The notes: generated from the letters alone by a model not told the origin. Numbered from the stretch's first letter, positions 45,968 through 58,094 are shown. The stretch: DNA of 64,000 bases from Unio delphinus (GCA_029339505.1 JAQISU010000109.1:1330001-1394000); one strand, 5' to 3'. A program made the numbers and translations.

Positions 45968-48900
45968 AAAATAAAAACACTCATTACAGACCTAATTCAA
46001 AGAGAACTAAAATATCATAAAAACATTACACTAGAATTTTGGGATGAGCTAAAACTCAAAATTAAAGAAGAAATCATTCGATATTCCAAACAACTTTCAA
46101 AAATTAAACACTCTGCAATTGAATCTATGAAGAAAAACTATCAACTCTTAAGTCAAGAATATGATTCAACTAATAACGAGGATTTTTTCTCCCAACTACA
46201 AGAACTCCGAATGTCCCTTAAAGAATTACAAAATGAAAAGTATAATGGATCAGTAATTAGGAGTAAAGCAAAAATTTTAGATAATAATGAAAGACCGAGT
46301 CAACTCTTTTTTCAATTAGAAAACAAAAAGGGTTCTCAGAAAACTATCACTCAAGTTAAATATAACAACGTGACCTATAGCTCAAGTGTTGACATTTTAA
46401 ACTGTTCTACAAATGTTTATTCAAATCTTTTTACCATTGAACCAATTAAACCTAATTTATTTGAAGAATGCGCTGAGGATAATCAATTCCTCATTGGTCC
46501 AATAACTAAAGATGAAATTTGGAAATCCTTAAATACGATGAAACCCAATAAATCACCTGGACCTGACGGTCTTACAAAAGAGTTTTACGTCACGTTTTTT
46601 GAATCTTTAGGCGACACATTAGTCCGTTTATATAATTTAATCTTTGAAACAAACACTTTGGCTGAATCACAAAAAAATATCTTATATTACGTTGCTATGC
46701 AAGGATCCTCAAAATTCAAATGATATGAAAAATTGGAGACCTATCTCCCTTTTAAATTTAGATTACAAAATTCTGTCTAAAGTTATAGCAAATCGGCTTG
46801 GTAAGGTTATATCCAAAATAATACACATGGATCAAACATGTGGGGTTAAATGTCGATCTATTTTTGACAATGGTCACCTTATACGGAACATCTGTGATTA
46901 CATCTCACAACAAGAACTACCATGTGCATTTATATCTTTAGATCAGGAAAAAGCATTTGATAGAGTAAATCATCAATTTATGTTAAAATCATTAGAATCT
47001 TTTGGGTTTCATCCTGATTTTATTAAATGGATTTCAATTTTTTACAATAATATTAGTTCATCAGTAATAGTTAACAATTTTATTTCGACCCCCTTTTTAA
47101 TCTCCAGAGGAGTTCGTCAAGGTTGCAGTCTTTCCCCCCTTTTATATGTAATAGTGTACGAGCCTTTTGCAATCAAAATTCGAAATGACCCAGAAATTAT
47201 AGGGATTAAGGTGCCAGGTGCAACAGAGGCCTGTAAGATCTTCCTTTATGCGGATGATAGTACAGGTTTCTGTTGCACGGAAAAATCGATCGAACGGTAT
47301 CTATTTTGGTCTCGTATGTACAGCCACGCTTCTGGTGCTAAGGTAAATCACAATAAATCTAACGGTATGTTCATGGGAAAATGGCGTAACCGCAGTGATC
47401 ACCCATTTGGTATCTCTTGAATTGACAAACAAAAAATTTTAGGTTTTCATTTTGGCAATGATTTAAGTAACTATGATCACTGGAATAAAAATGTTACCAA
47501 ACTTATGAATACACTATTACTATGGAAACGTAGAAATTTACCTCTCATTTCTAAATCCCATGTTATTAATCTGTTAGCTAACAGCAAAATTTGGTATACT
47601 GCAACCGTGACTAATCTACCTAAACATTATGAAACTTTAATAAATAGGAATGTCTTCACCTTTTTGTGGAATTCAAAATTTGACCCCCCCCCCCCCTGCA
47701 AGAGCCGTGCATCAACCCTCTTTACAAGGGGGGTATAAATATCACCCCCATGTGAGATGTACAATTGAAGCATTACGTATACAACATATTCAAAAATTAC
47801 TCGACGATGAGTATTCAGCCAAATGGAAAGATTTTGCAAGGTATTGGATCGGTTTACAATTAAGGTCTTTCAACCCTAATTTAGGCCTTAATAAATTTTC
47901 CCATACGCTCTATGTACCAACATTTTACCAACAGTGCATGACTATTTTTAAAACATTTCATGAAAATAATCTTGATATAAAGTTTGGTCAAATTCTAACA
48001 AAATATTTTTATCAACGCCAGTTACAAGGCCATGTTCTTGAACCCAGAATAACTAAATTATACGATGTAAATTTCGACAACATTTGGAAAAATCTGCATA
48101 ATAAATTTTTAGATCCCATAACTAGAGATGTGTGTTTCAAAACAATACATGATATTTTATCCGTTAATTACAATATGTTTTTAAAGAAGATCTCTAAATC
48201 TAAGTTATGCACTTTTTGCAGCGACATTGAAACAATTGATCATTTATTTTTTGAATGTAAACTAATACTCCCACTACAAAAGCTTATTATCAGATGGTTG
48301 AAAGTACTTTCAAGAAAATCCTTCAATACCTTTTATACTTTTCTTAAATTCGGTCTTATCCCGAATGGGGCCTCGTTCCTGGAACCCGAATCCGAGGACT
48401 TGTGCCTTTTATTATGTGCTGAATATAAATATGCTATATGGATTAAACGTATACAAGCATATTTCCATAAAGAAGTGGTAACCAGTAACACCTTGTTATC
48501 CTTCTTCTTATCCCGTTTAAAATGTAGAATCAAAACTGACTTTTATAGACTTAATATCGTTCATTTTATAGACAAATGGTGTTTAGCCGGACTATTTTGT
48601 TCCCTTTATAATTTTGAACTAGTAATAGATATAAGCTTAGACTAACGTTATATTACTTTTCTCTTTGATAAATCCAGTTACACATAATCCTTGAATCTCC
48701 GTATATCGCTATTTTTAATCCACGTCTGCCGGTCTTCACGGTGCCTCAGGCTGCACGTGCTACCTTTCTCTCTCTTGTTTTTGCTCGGCTTCAATATTAT
48801 AATTAAACAATAATTTCAATAACTTTTCAAATTGTATCCATTTATTGTATGTTTTTGCAAACAAAATGTGTATATCATTTTTGTATTCTAATACTATGTA

Positions 48901-49160
48901 CTTTTGTGCGAATGTGAAGTGGTGTGCATATATATTCTTGCATTATAATTAATAGATAATTTCAATATTTTCTTACTCATATATCTTTATTACATGTTTC
49001 TACTATTATGTGTAAATATAAGTGTTTTTTAAATGTCTGTATGTAGTGAGTGTGGTGAAAATGTGTGTATGAGTGACGGGTGCTGGTGGGGGTTTTGACT
49101 ATCATTTGTATAATTTAATATGTAAATATTGAATAAAGATTTTATGAAAAATAAAAAAAA
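45968..49160 (+). mobile_element. L1/Tx1-like LINE, 5'-truncated, RT largely preserved
   Basis: ORF2 is readable from about 45972 (TLITDLIQREL) through 46127-46723 (linker, NKSPGPDGLTKEFY). It continues, one frame over, in 46644-47420 (NWRPISLLNLDYKIL, ISLDQEKAFDRVNH, RGVRQGCSLSPLLYVI, FLYADDSTGF), then after a stop at 47418-47420 in 47505-47738 and 47650-48645 (KLCTFC, IDHLFFECKL, FLKFGLIPNG). The YADD box is intact. Breaks are a frameshift near 46700, one stop and a shift at a C run (47684-47696). The endonuclease is absent. The 3' UTR runs from 48646 to an A-tail at 49148-49163. The same family inserted at 37703-39202 and left a 3' end at 22262-22590. Confidence 0.88.
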
Positions 49161-49162
49161 AA

Positions 49163-49210
49163 AGTAGGTGTACTGGGTTACACTTGCAGGCTGATCATTT
49201 GCTGAAAAAG
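49163..49210 (+). ncRNA. Structured RNA fragment U3
   Basis: GTGTA/TACAC (49168-49172, 49179-49183) with the loop CTGGGT, then GCAGGCTGATCA. It is similar to the middle of U1 and again begins right after a LINE A-tail. Confidence 0.45.
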
Positions 49211-49636
49211 TAATAGTAATCATTGTTGGTATGGAGTTATTAATACTAGTTAGAAAAGTACATTAGTTCTGTGCCCAATGTTGTCAGAAGCTTCTTAAAA
49301 AAACATTCAGAAAACATAATCACGGATTTTCATCTGGAAAATATAGTCTTTGGGGTACGTACAAATGAAAAGATACAACATTGTGTCAGAAAAGTTGACG
49401 CGGAATGTGGCGGTCCACGAAACATCTATTTTAGTTCATTCCAAAACGAATTTAATCAAACAAAACGTAAATCGCCTACTACGTGAGTGCACATTTGGTT
49501 ACAAAGTAGTTAGCATGCAGCCAACGCTGCACATTTCTGATATCACGTTCAGTCGCCTGCTTCTTTGAAAGATTTTTGTTGTTGTGAGTCTATGAATTCA
49601 TCCACATGGTCAACGTTGGCATCTCTACTTTCAAAT
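49211..49636. other. No gene seen
   Basis: Short open frames (49271-49486, 49350-49568) without recognisable content. No repeat assignment. Confidence 0.4.
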
Positions 49637-50960
49637 AATAATAATAATGAGAACTTTGTATAGCGCCTAATCTTTAGAAGCTCTAAGCGCTTTACACCAT
49701 CTATAATGATATGACTACACTTAAGAAAAACAAATGACAAAAACAATGAAATTGGAAAACATAAAAACATGCTGAAAACATATAAGATACAAAACATTAT
49801 TTGGTCTCTAAGTTTGTTCCTGCATTCGAGAAAGGTGAGGTTTAAGAGTACTCTTAAAAGGGACTACTGTTTCTTAGTGTCTAATTTCGATGGGCAATTC
49901 GTTCCACATTACCTGGTATGCAAAAGATCGTTTCCCACATGACTTCGTTTTCATAGTGGGAACAAGGGGTATACGAATGTCTGAATAAGAGCGTAAGTAT
50001 CTTGCTGATGTGTACACATGGGTGAGGCCGGATAGGTATGTTGGACTGGAGTCTGTCAGTGAAACATAACACAGAGAACAAATTTTGTGTTTCATTCTGT
50101 ATCGAATTGATAGCCAGTGTAGGGTACAAAGCAGTGGTGAGGTGTGATCTGATCGAGATACTCTAAAGAAGATCCGAACAGCTGTGTTTTGAATTTTTTG
50201 AAGTTTCTGGAGTAAATATTGAGACGAACCTGACAGAATTGAGTTACAATAGTCCAGCATTGAAAGTGATAATGAACACACGAGTGTTTTAGTGGCATCA
50301 ACTGAAAGATATTTACGAATTGAACTGATGCGTCTCAGTTCAAGATATGCAGCCTTGCATATGTTCATGACATGTTGGCTAAATGTGAGAGTACGTCTCG
50401 AGTAAAACCTAGGTTTCGTACTGACTATGAGAATTTAATGTTGGTGTTGCTGATATTTATTGTCTGACGTAAAGGATGTGAATGCGAAAGTCTTTGTTTT
50501 GTGATCAGAATAGCCGTTGTTTTCTTAGCATTCATCTGCAGCTTGTTATGTCATCCATGATTTCACATCAGAAATACACCTTTCTATTCCCCGGATGATA
50601 GCATCAACTTCAGTTGGGTTGCTAGACTTGTATATTTGGGTGTCATCAGCGTACAATTGGTGAGACTCTGGGTGATGATCTATGACACTTAAGAGCGGCT
50701 GAGTGTATAGAATGAATTGAATAGGTCCAAGAATAGGCCCCTGTGGAACACCACAACATAGATCAACTGGGCTGGAATCTATTCCATTTGCAGATACAAT
50801 TTGTGTCATGTTGACTAAGTAGGACTTGAACCACTTTAAGGCTATATTCTGAATGCCAAATACATGTTGGAGACGGTCAAGTAATATATCATGATCTACT
50901 GTGTCAAATGCTGCAGAGAAATCAAATGTTGGCTGACAAAGACGTACATTGCCAAAAAGC
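49637..50960 (-). mobile_element. CR1/Jockey-group LINE, 3' part with TAA tail
   Basis: Minus strand: RT core (50546-50965: FDFSAAFDTVDHDILLDRLQHVFGI, WFKSYLVNMTQIVSANG, GVPQGPILGP, HQLYADDTQIYKS with an intact YADD box), then 49874-50368 (RRISSIRKYLSVDATKTLVCSL, LLQKLQKIQNTAVRIFFRV, HKICSLCYVSLTDSSPTYLS). The 3' UTR reads GCGCTTAGAGCTTCTAAAGA-like on the minus strand and ends in a short TAA run (49637-49651). It is better preserved than the duplicon copies, but 5'-truncated. Confidence 0.88.
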
Positions 50961-51105
50961 AACATGATTATGGATTTTTTACAGCTTGAACATCAATAAT
51001 TTGGGGAGACACCCCATTCTAGGCACCTCTACAATGTGTTTCTTATAGCCATGCACGAAAGCTTCACACCACAAAGGAATTTAACTGAAGTGTCCATCAC
51101 CGGAC
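49862..51105. repeat. Local 1.2-kb repeat, copy 1
   Basis: This CR1 segment plus about 140 bp of non-CR1 flank (to about 51105) recurs at 52408-53612 in the same orientation. Shared flank (ATCAATAATTT, CTAGGCACCTCTACAATG) shows that the DNA block, not just the LINE, was copied. Confidence 0.85.
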
Positions 51106-51109
51106 AATC

Positions 51110-52130
51110 ACAGTGGTTTTCCATGGCTTCGCTCATGATGCGCTCTAAGTAGATGTTGAAAAGCGTGGGTGACCGGAGACAGCCCTGACGTACTCCAACT
51201 GTTGTTTTGGACCAGTCTTCTACAGAACCTTGAGTATTCATTGCACTTGTAGCCTTGGCGTACGGCTGCTTGATGGTATTGGTCAACTTTTGACTCATGT
51301 TGTACTTCTTCATTGTGGCCCACGAAGCCTCATGCTACACTCTGTCAAAAACCTTTTTGAAATCTAGATAATAGATATCTTGTTGATGTTTCGATTACTT
51401 TTCAAACAGAACCCTGAGATTGAATATTTGTTCTGTTGTACTTCGTCCATTCCATAATCCTGCCTGTTCTTTCTTCAGCGATTACCTCTTCTTATTGTGG
51501 GTTCAGTCTGTTGAAGATAATCTTCAGCATCTCGTTATTAGCATGGCTGATCAAACTGATCGTTCTTTAATTTTGGCACAGTTGGAGATTGTTTTTTGGA
51601 GGGAGTGTTATAATCATTGAATGGGTCCACTGTGCTGGCCATTCACCTGTATGTCAGATCTTTTTGCAGATTTTTGTTAGTAGCTCTATCTCTGACCCCC
51701 CACCCCCACCCCCACCCCCCTCCTTGATAAGTCCAGCTGGGATGTTGTCTACTTCAGCTGCCTATCCATTCTTCAGTGCTCTTATTGATGACCCCACCGT
51801 TCATTGAGAATGTGGAAATCATCATCGTTTGTGGAGTTTGGAACTTCAAGCACATCTGGGTATCCAGTATATGGATGGTGGTAGAGTTCTTTACAATACT
51901 CAGTCCATCTTACTGCAGTATCACTTGCTTCCGTTATATATTTTCCATTTTCGTCGTGAATGGTACTGACTCTTGGTTGCTTCTGTCTGGTGAAGTCTTT
52001 TACGATTTGGAATGCCTTTTTGCTGTTTTTCTTTTTCAGACTGCTCTCTATTTCTGTGCACCTTTGTCCAATCCAATCGTCTTTTTGCTTTCTTCAAGTT
52101 AGAACGATAATGAGTCAATCGACTTGTACT
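51110..52130 (-). mobile_element. RTE-type LINE fragment, third copy
   Basis: Similar to 10195-11500. Frame 51029-51313 (minus) holds MKKYNMSQKLTNTIKQPYAK and TTVGVRQGCLRSPTLFN. The region between the RT core and the left end is missing, so only part of the RT is present. A CCCCCACCCCC-type run lies at 51698-51720. Confidence 0.8.
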
Positions 52131-52405
52131 GTATTATTGTTCAAAGTCAATATAACGGTACTTAATTTCCTCCCTTTCATTTTATTATCTCCCCTGAACT
52201 AATAACATAGTAATATTTTTAAGAAAAAAAGTAATTTGTTCTAGATAAAAGTCATAACTTATGCTAATATTTATTTTTTATTATATACAATAAATATAGT
52301 GGATCAAGAAAATTTGTTTTCTTAAGATCGAATTTTTTTGTGTTCAAATGTTATTATAAACACTTCTGTGCTTGAAAATATTGTTTTACATAATTGTCAG
52401 ATAAG
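52118..52405. repeat. Third, collapsed piece of the duplicon
   Basis: After the RTE fragment the sequence enters the left pogo end (52124-52135, CTGTATT) and then jumps to the homologue of 18412-18875, ending where a CR1 copy starts (52406). Relative to copy A about 6.9 kb are missing between. The MITE is absent, as in copy B. Confidence 0.8.
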
Positions 52406-52407
52406 TG

Positions 52408-53612
52408 TCTAATTTCGATGGGCAATTCGTTCCACATTACCTGGTATGTAAAAGATCGTTGCCCATATGACTTCGTTTTCATAGTGGGAACAAGGGGTAT
52501 ACGAATGTCTGAATAAGAGCGTAAGTATCTTGCTGATGTGTACACATGGGTGAAGCCGGATAGGTATGTTGGACTGGAGTCTGTCAGTGAAACATAGCAC
52601 AGAGAACAAATTTTGTGTTTCATTCTGTATTGAATTGATAGCCAGTGTAGGATACAAGCAGTCGTGAGGTGTGATCTGATTGAGATACTCTAAAGAAGAT
52701 CCGAACAGCTGTGTTTTGAATTTTTTGAAGTTTCTGGAGTAAATATTGTGACTAACCAGACAATTGAGTTACAATAGTCTTGTCTTGAAAGTAATAATGA
52801 ACACACAAGTGTTTTAATGGCATCAACTGAAAGATATTTACGAATTGAACTGATGCGTCTCAGTTCAAGATATGCAGCCTTGCATATGTTCATGACATGT
52901 TGGTGCAATTTGAGAGTACGTCTAGAGTAACACCTAGGTTTCGTATTGACTATGAGATTTTAATGTTGCTGATATTTATTGTCTGAGGTAAAGGATGTGA
53001 ATGCGAAAGTCTTTGTGTTGTGATCAGATTAGCCTCCGTTTTATTAGCATTCATCTGCAGCTTGTTACATGTCGTCCCTGATTTCACATCAGAAATGCAC
53101 CTTTCTATTCCTCGGATGATAGCATCAACTACAGTTGGATGGCTAGACTTGTATGTTTGGGTGTCATCAGCGTACAACTGGTGAGACTCTAGGTGATGAT
53201 CTATGACACTTAGGAGCGGCTGAGTGTATAGAATGAATTGAATAGGTCCAAGAATAGGCCCCTGTGGAACACCACAACATAGATCAACTGGGCTGGAATC
53301 TATTCCATTTGCAGATACAATTTGTGTCATGTTGACTAAGTAGGACTTGAACCACTTTAAGGCTATATTCTGAATGTCAAATACATGTTGGAGATGGTCA
53401 AGTAATATATCATGGTCTATTGTGTCAAATGGTGCAGACAAATCAAATGTTGGCTGACAAAGACGTACATTGCCAAATCTTTTACAGCTTGAAGATCAAT
53501 AATTTAGGGAGATACCCCATTCTAGGCACCTCTACAATGTGTTTCTTATAGCCATGCGCGAAAGCTTCACACCACAAAGGAATATAACTGAAGTGCCCAT
53601 CACCGGACAAGG
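52408..53612. repeat. Local 1.2-kb repeat, copy 2 (CR1 fragment plus flank)
   Basis: Second copy of 49862-51105. CR1 on the minus strand: 52950-53441 (DTIDHDILLDHLQHVFDI, WFKSYLVNMTQ, GVPQGPILGP, HQLYADDTQTYKS, intact YADD), 52690-52908 and 52354-52623 (C-terminal tail). The (TAA) tail and 3' UTR of copy 1 are absent. The flank ends at 53612 near GCCCATCACCGGACAA. Confidence 0.85.
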
Positions 53613-53974
53613 ACTTGCCAACCAAAGCAGTTCAGTGTGTACAGATTATTCATGATCAGAAGCCACGGGCATCCACGGGTGGGGGGGGGGGGGGGGTGAT
53701 GGGCGGGAGTTGCACCTCTCTTTACGCTTGGATGTTTTAATCGATTCTACAACATCCTTTTAGCTGTAACCCTGTAATAAGATTTCAGCAACCCACCAAA
53801 ATATAAAACAACCCAAATCTGACGGTGGGAGGTGTCTCACCCTGTGACCAAACTGAGTCCACTTTGCTCATCCCTTTTGATTTTGGCTTTAACCTCATAC
53901 GTACCCATCTTTTGGAAACAATACGTGTCAGTGACTGAATTTCTGAGAAAACTAGTTTCATTGAAAGGACACTA
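53613..53974. other. No gene; G run at 53680-53697
   Basis: Unique-looking sequence with a poly-G tract. No ORF or repeat recognised. Confidence 0.4.
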
Positions 53975-54296
53975 CCCTAATGATTCCATTTGATGGAAAT
54001 TGTATATACATTGTACAGTACCCTAATGATTTCATTTGATGGAAATTGTACATACATTGTACAGTACCCTAATGATTTTTTTTGATGGAAATTGTAAATA
54101 CATTGTATATTACCTTAATGATTTCATTTGATGGAAATTGTATATACATTGTACAGTACCCTAATAATTTCATTTGATGGAAATTGTACATACATTGTAC
54201 AGTACCCTAGTGATTTCATTTGATGGAAATTGTAAATACTTTGTACAGTACCCTAATGATTTCATTTGATGGAAATTGTACATACGTCCATTGTAA
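53975..54296. repeat. 46-bp tandem repeat, seven units
   Basis: CCCTAA-type unit starts stand at 53975, 54021, 54067, 54113, 54159, 54205 and 54251, exactly 46 bp apart. Each unit contains the dyad ATTTC/GAAAT around TTTGATGG and one or two TGTAC steps. Units differ by a few bases. Confidence 0.97.
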
Positions 54297-54570
54297 AGCG
54301 TATAATGCGAGTGAGAATTTAATCGAAAGTGGTGCAGGCTATGTTCGGACATGACGAACTTCTGAGAACATATCAATGTTTTTGGTATTGATATAAAAGA
54401 CGTTGATCCGACGCCGGAAGTCAGGAGGTGAAAGAAATATTGAAATACATATCTGAAACAGGAACACCAAAAGAATGCTTTCACCAATCTAATATACTTT
54501 GCGCAAATGTGGCAACATAATCATGGTTGATAGAAATGTTGTGTAAATACTTTAACCATAACAAACACTA
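54297..54570. other. No gene seen
   Basis: A 105-codon minus-strand frame (54170-54487) runs into the tandem repeat and has repetitive ends. I do not accept it as a gene. Confidence 0.4.
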
Positions 54571-54710
54571 AAACGAAAACAAGCAAACACAATAGCCAGA
54601 AGCAGAACAAAAATTGCCAGGAAATCCGCAGCAAATCATACGGACAAGTTTATTGTTTGCTTCCATCACCTGATGAGGCCCATGGAATAGTTATTATTGG
54701 TGATATATAC

Positions 54711-54763
<53 letters not shown>
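54571..54763 (+). mobile_element. Retroposon 3' end with decayed hammerhead and TAA tail
   Basis: GGAAATCCGCAG, then CACCTGATGAGGCCCATGGA (54666-54685), aligns with the hammerhead region 6751-6822, but stem II and the GAA are lost. It ends in a TAA array (54708-54763). No transposase lies beside it, which shows that the hammerhead belongs to a repeat that moves on its own. Confidence 0.5.
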
Positions 54764-54766
<3 letters not shown>

Positions 54767-55476
54767 GTGGGCTCCATTGTTAAATGTTGTGCATCAGTAT
54801 ATCTTGGACTTGACCTAGTTAATAATCAAGTTCATTTTGTTCTTGACTGAAGGTAAAGTTCTAAATGCTCACTGCAGACAGGATTGCATTGCCTATTTAA
54901 GAATCGGATCAGGTATATGAAAGTAAGATTTGTGAGCTGATCCGTGCACAATTAGGTAATAATCAAGTTTCGATTTTGCTTAAAAGCTGATCAGATAGCA
55001 GCAGAGTCGAGGTAAACTTTCGATTTTGCCTGCGAGCTAATTCGTGCACAGTCAGGTAATAATCAAGTTTCAGTCTTTTTAAAAACCTTTATGCACATAA
55101 CCAGTGTATGAATTTCCGGTCTGCTCTCCAATCTGTGTTTGCCACGCCTTATATTAAATATAATGTCTTCTGAATTGCTTCTTTGTGATATGTAATATGG
55201 GGATGGAAAGTTTAGAACAAAATCAAAGACCTGCAGATTTATTCTCCTCCACAACAGCGATAAGAGAACCGTTTAGATAGAAGTTAGTGCATACAGACAG
55301 ATTCAAATTGAAAATTGTTCAACCCTTTGTCATGTTACTATATACTGTTAAAGTATATTAGAAGTTGACGTTTAGAGGTGTGAATACATTTCGACATCTA
55401 GCAGATCAGCCATCTTAAAGTGTATATAATTTTTGGCTAATTTGAGTTGGTCGCTCAAATAGCTAAAATGTGTCCT

Positions 55477-55524
<48 letters not shown>

Positions 55525-55638
55525 CAATAATAATAATTAACAATAAGGGTAATTATATATTTCCTAATACGTTTGCATTAGTCTACACAATGGTTTTTTT
55601 TAATAATTGTGAATAAAAATCCGTCGAATGTCGTTCCC
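54764..55638. other. No gene; (TAA)n at 55481-55535
   Basis: Contains an imperfect direct repeat (GTAATAATCAAGTTTC near 54955 and 55054) and a TAA microsatellite. No coding feature. Confidence 0.45.
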
Positions 55639-55867
55639 TTAATCTAGAGCAGGAAGGCTCTCCCCATGCTCTCTCAGACTACAAGGCACCAACAACGGCG
55701 TGCTTGTATCCAGCTCTTCCAATAATCTAGTACTAGGAACGTTTCTTTCTAATATTTTATCAAAATGACATAAAGATATAAAGAAGTCTATCTCCTCCTT
55801 GATGTCTATAAAAGATTATATTTGTTTCATAATTACTACAATATTGGTTTCAAATGGTAGACTTACC
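55639..55867 (-). CDS. Candidate terminal exons of an unknown gene
   Basis: On the minus strand, 55805-55639 is open to a stop at 55639-55641 and reads IKEEIDFFISLCHFDKILE, then LLEELDTSTPLLVPCSL. It is preceded by TCTTTTATAG, a possible 3' splice site. At 55866-55861 a GTAAGT donor follows an open stretch ending SYLSIR. Joining across the 61-base intron (55806-55866) keeps the frame in phase 1, while reading through meets a stop. The upstream limit of the first exon is unclear (an ATG at about 55903 is possible). I recognise no family. The splice agreement is the main support, and the intron is short. Confidence 0.3.
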
Positions 55868-56050
55868 TCTAATACTAAGATAAGATCTATCATAAACCAT
55901 CTTCCCATTCACGGATATCAAGATTGGAGAGGAAAGAGCCGTAATTTAATGGGAATCACTTTACGATTTGAAGTATTATCAACTTTGCCTTTTAACGTCC
56001 AACGTTTCGTTACATTAAAAAAGAGAGAATGTCTGAATTCAGCTCCATAG

Positions 56051-57590
56051 TATATCCAAAATTATTTCATGTAAAGGTGTAAACAAACACATTATAGACG
56101 GACTCACTAGATTACCGTTCTGTTAGAATGGATTGAGCGTTTTGTTAGCATTTTCCTGATCTACCAATCAAACAAATAAATCGCAATATAATTCTAAGTA
56201 AAAGACGCGTGACAAGAATCATTTTCTTTATGCAAACATCAGTATCACGTTCTTGATTATTATTATCATTTATTAAGGAGCCATCTCTACTTAAACGAGT
56301 TTTATTTTAAAAGTATCCTTCACACTTAACAGCGCTTGACTGCAAAGATGCACCTCTTTTCACACTATGAAATGTAATACGCTGTCTGAATGATAGGACA
56401 TGATTATAATGATATAATGATATTGGGCAGGCTAGAGAAATGGGGTCTTGTATAAATTAGAGTAAAATTAATTTATGGAAAGCTTTTGAAAATTTGGGAT
56501 AAACTTATGACTTTTAGAGGGAATCGCGCCAGGGTTTGACAACCTCTCGGTCAAATGAAGACCTTTGACTTGTAACAATACCGAAGTTTGTATTTTTGGG
56601 ATCTATTCAAGTAGAGTCATTGAATAGTGACGTATAATGCGACCACATGACGCACGACATCATGGATACCTGCCGCATTTGATCACCTGCATGTTCTCAG
56701 ACCGTTGATAATAATGTGCACGAGTTAAACAGAATATTTGTATGACTGCTAAAATGAACTTTTTAAGGCGTGATCTAAAAAATGTGATGGCTTGTTTAGT
56801 TTATCATGCAAGAAGCCAATTATTCTTCAGTTATTTCCGATATAACCCATGGGCAAAGATTGCGAAATATAATGGCGCGACTACTATTTGAAACTTCTAC
56901 GGTATCGATTAGATGACCATGTTCAGTTATTAGCATGCAATCAGTAAAACCTTATAGCGGGAGGAGCTTCATATGCCACACTTGGTCAAAATATTATAAC
57001 TTTCCCTTGTTTTAAAAAATAATTAGAATTGCGAAACAAATATAAAAGCTGCACATTTGGCTCAGGTACTTGAACGAGAATTTAAATAGTTTGTAGTTTT
57101 CTGACTGCAATACCCTGATGTACAATCCAGATTTTATTATTGTTTTCATTCGAATAGTGTATTATATCTCGTTAAAGGATAGCCATTGTTATATTTCTTC
57201 TTAAATCTTAAAGTTTAGACATGAATTGGTCTATCGACCATGTACGGTACATTTCTTCATCATAGTGATATTTCACTAAATTACTGTTAAATATTGTATA
57301 GTCTTGGCAGTGCCATTAAAATTATAGAGCAACGGTTGATTGTAGAAATATATCAAACTTAACGGTTCATCACTTTAAAAGAAATGTATATAGCTTACGA
57401 AGATAGATGTTTTGCTTTGTTGGTTGGATTTTAATGGCACTTTCAACATTTGTTAGATACATCAGGGCAACACAACCTTTATCGTCGAAGAACACTCGAC
57501 GGTCGCAAACACTAATTTTTTTAAAAATAATTACTGTTTACGAACCCAATTTATGTGATGTTTTACTTTGCTCTGAGGGCCAGACAGAAC
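56051..57590. other. No gene seen
   Basis: About 1.5 kb of AT-rich DNA on either strand without a convincing ORF, repeat or microsatellite. The frame at 57407-57616 ends inside a SINE remnant. Confidence 0.45.
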
Positions 57591-57765
57591 AAGGGCCACA
57601 GGTTATACACCTCTGAGATACATGATGCAGTGGAAAAGGGAGCCGTGTGTATTTCTCAGTAACAAACAGAGTCACCCAAACCGCGCTATCATGAGCTGGA
57701 ATCGAACCCGTAACCCTTAGTTTACAAATCTGATGTTGTAATGCTGCTCCCTAAAATAAACTCCC
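57591..57765 (-). mobile_element. tRNA-derived SINE remnant
   Basis: The minus strand has an RNA polymerase III B-box-like GGGTTCGATTCC (57698-57709) preceded by a possible A-box region, then a non-tRNA body. It is not a functional tRNA (no cloverleaf). Confidence 0.5.
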
Positions 57766-57840
57766 TAAAAAAATAAATGATATATCAAATGTTTATTTGC
57801 TATTACTCTTTGTACAACATGGATTGTGTCGCTAAAGACG

Positions 57841-58094
57841 TTGTTGTTGTTGTTGTAGGGTTTAACGCCATTTTTCAAGACACGATAAGCTAAATATGGC
57901 GGCCAGTATTAACCGTGGTAGAAGAACCCGGGAAAACCCCCAAAAGGAAACACGACCCACGAGAAGCTACTGGCAAACTTTCTCACATACCCACATTGGC
58001 CGAATCCGAGACTCGAACCCACGCAAGACAGAGGTGATATGGTAGTGATCCGTAACGGAGAGCACTTGAGACCACTCGGTCACTGGGGGCGACT
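57841..58094 (-). mobile_element. tRNA-headed SINE (molluscan type)
   Basis: Minus strand: a head with an A-box region GACCGAGTGGTCTC (about 58068-58081) and a B box GGGTTCGAGTC (58010-58020), a central body (GGTTTTCCCGGGTTCTTC and neighbouring GGCCGCCATATTTAGC), and a 3' ACAACAACAAC tail (57841-57856 on plus as GTTGTTGTT). The architecture fits polymerase III-driven SINEs mobilised by LINEs and resembles widespread molluscan SINEs. Family identity is from memory. Confidence 0.8.

Noticed and set aside
53975..54296. Possible CRISPR array
   Set aside because: The units are contiguous copies without distinct spacers, in a eukaryotic repeat landscape.
57407..57616. 69-codon ORF with hydrophobic start
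   Set aside because: Its C-terminal part is SINE sequence; no support beyond openness.
57698..57709. Functional tRNA gene
   Set aside because: Only B-box-like sequence is found; no acceptor stem or cloverleaf, so it is a SINE remnant.
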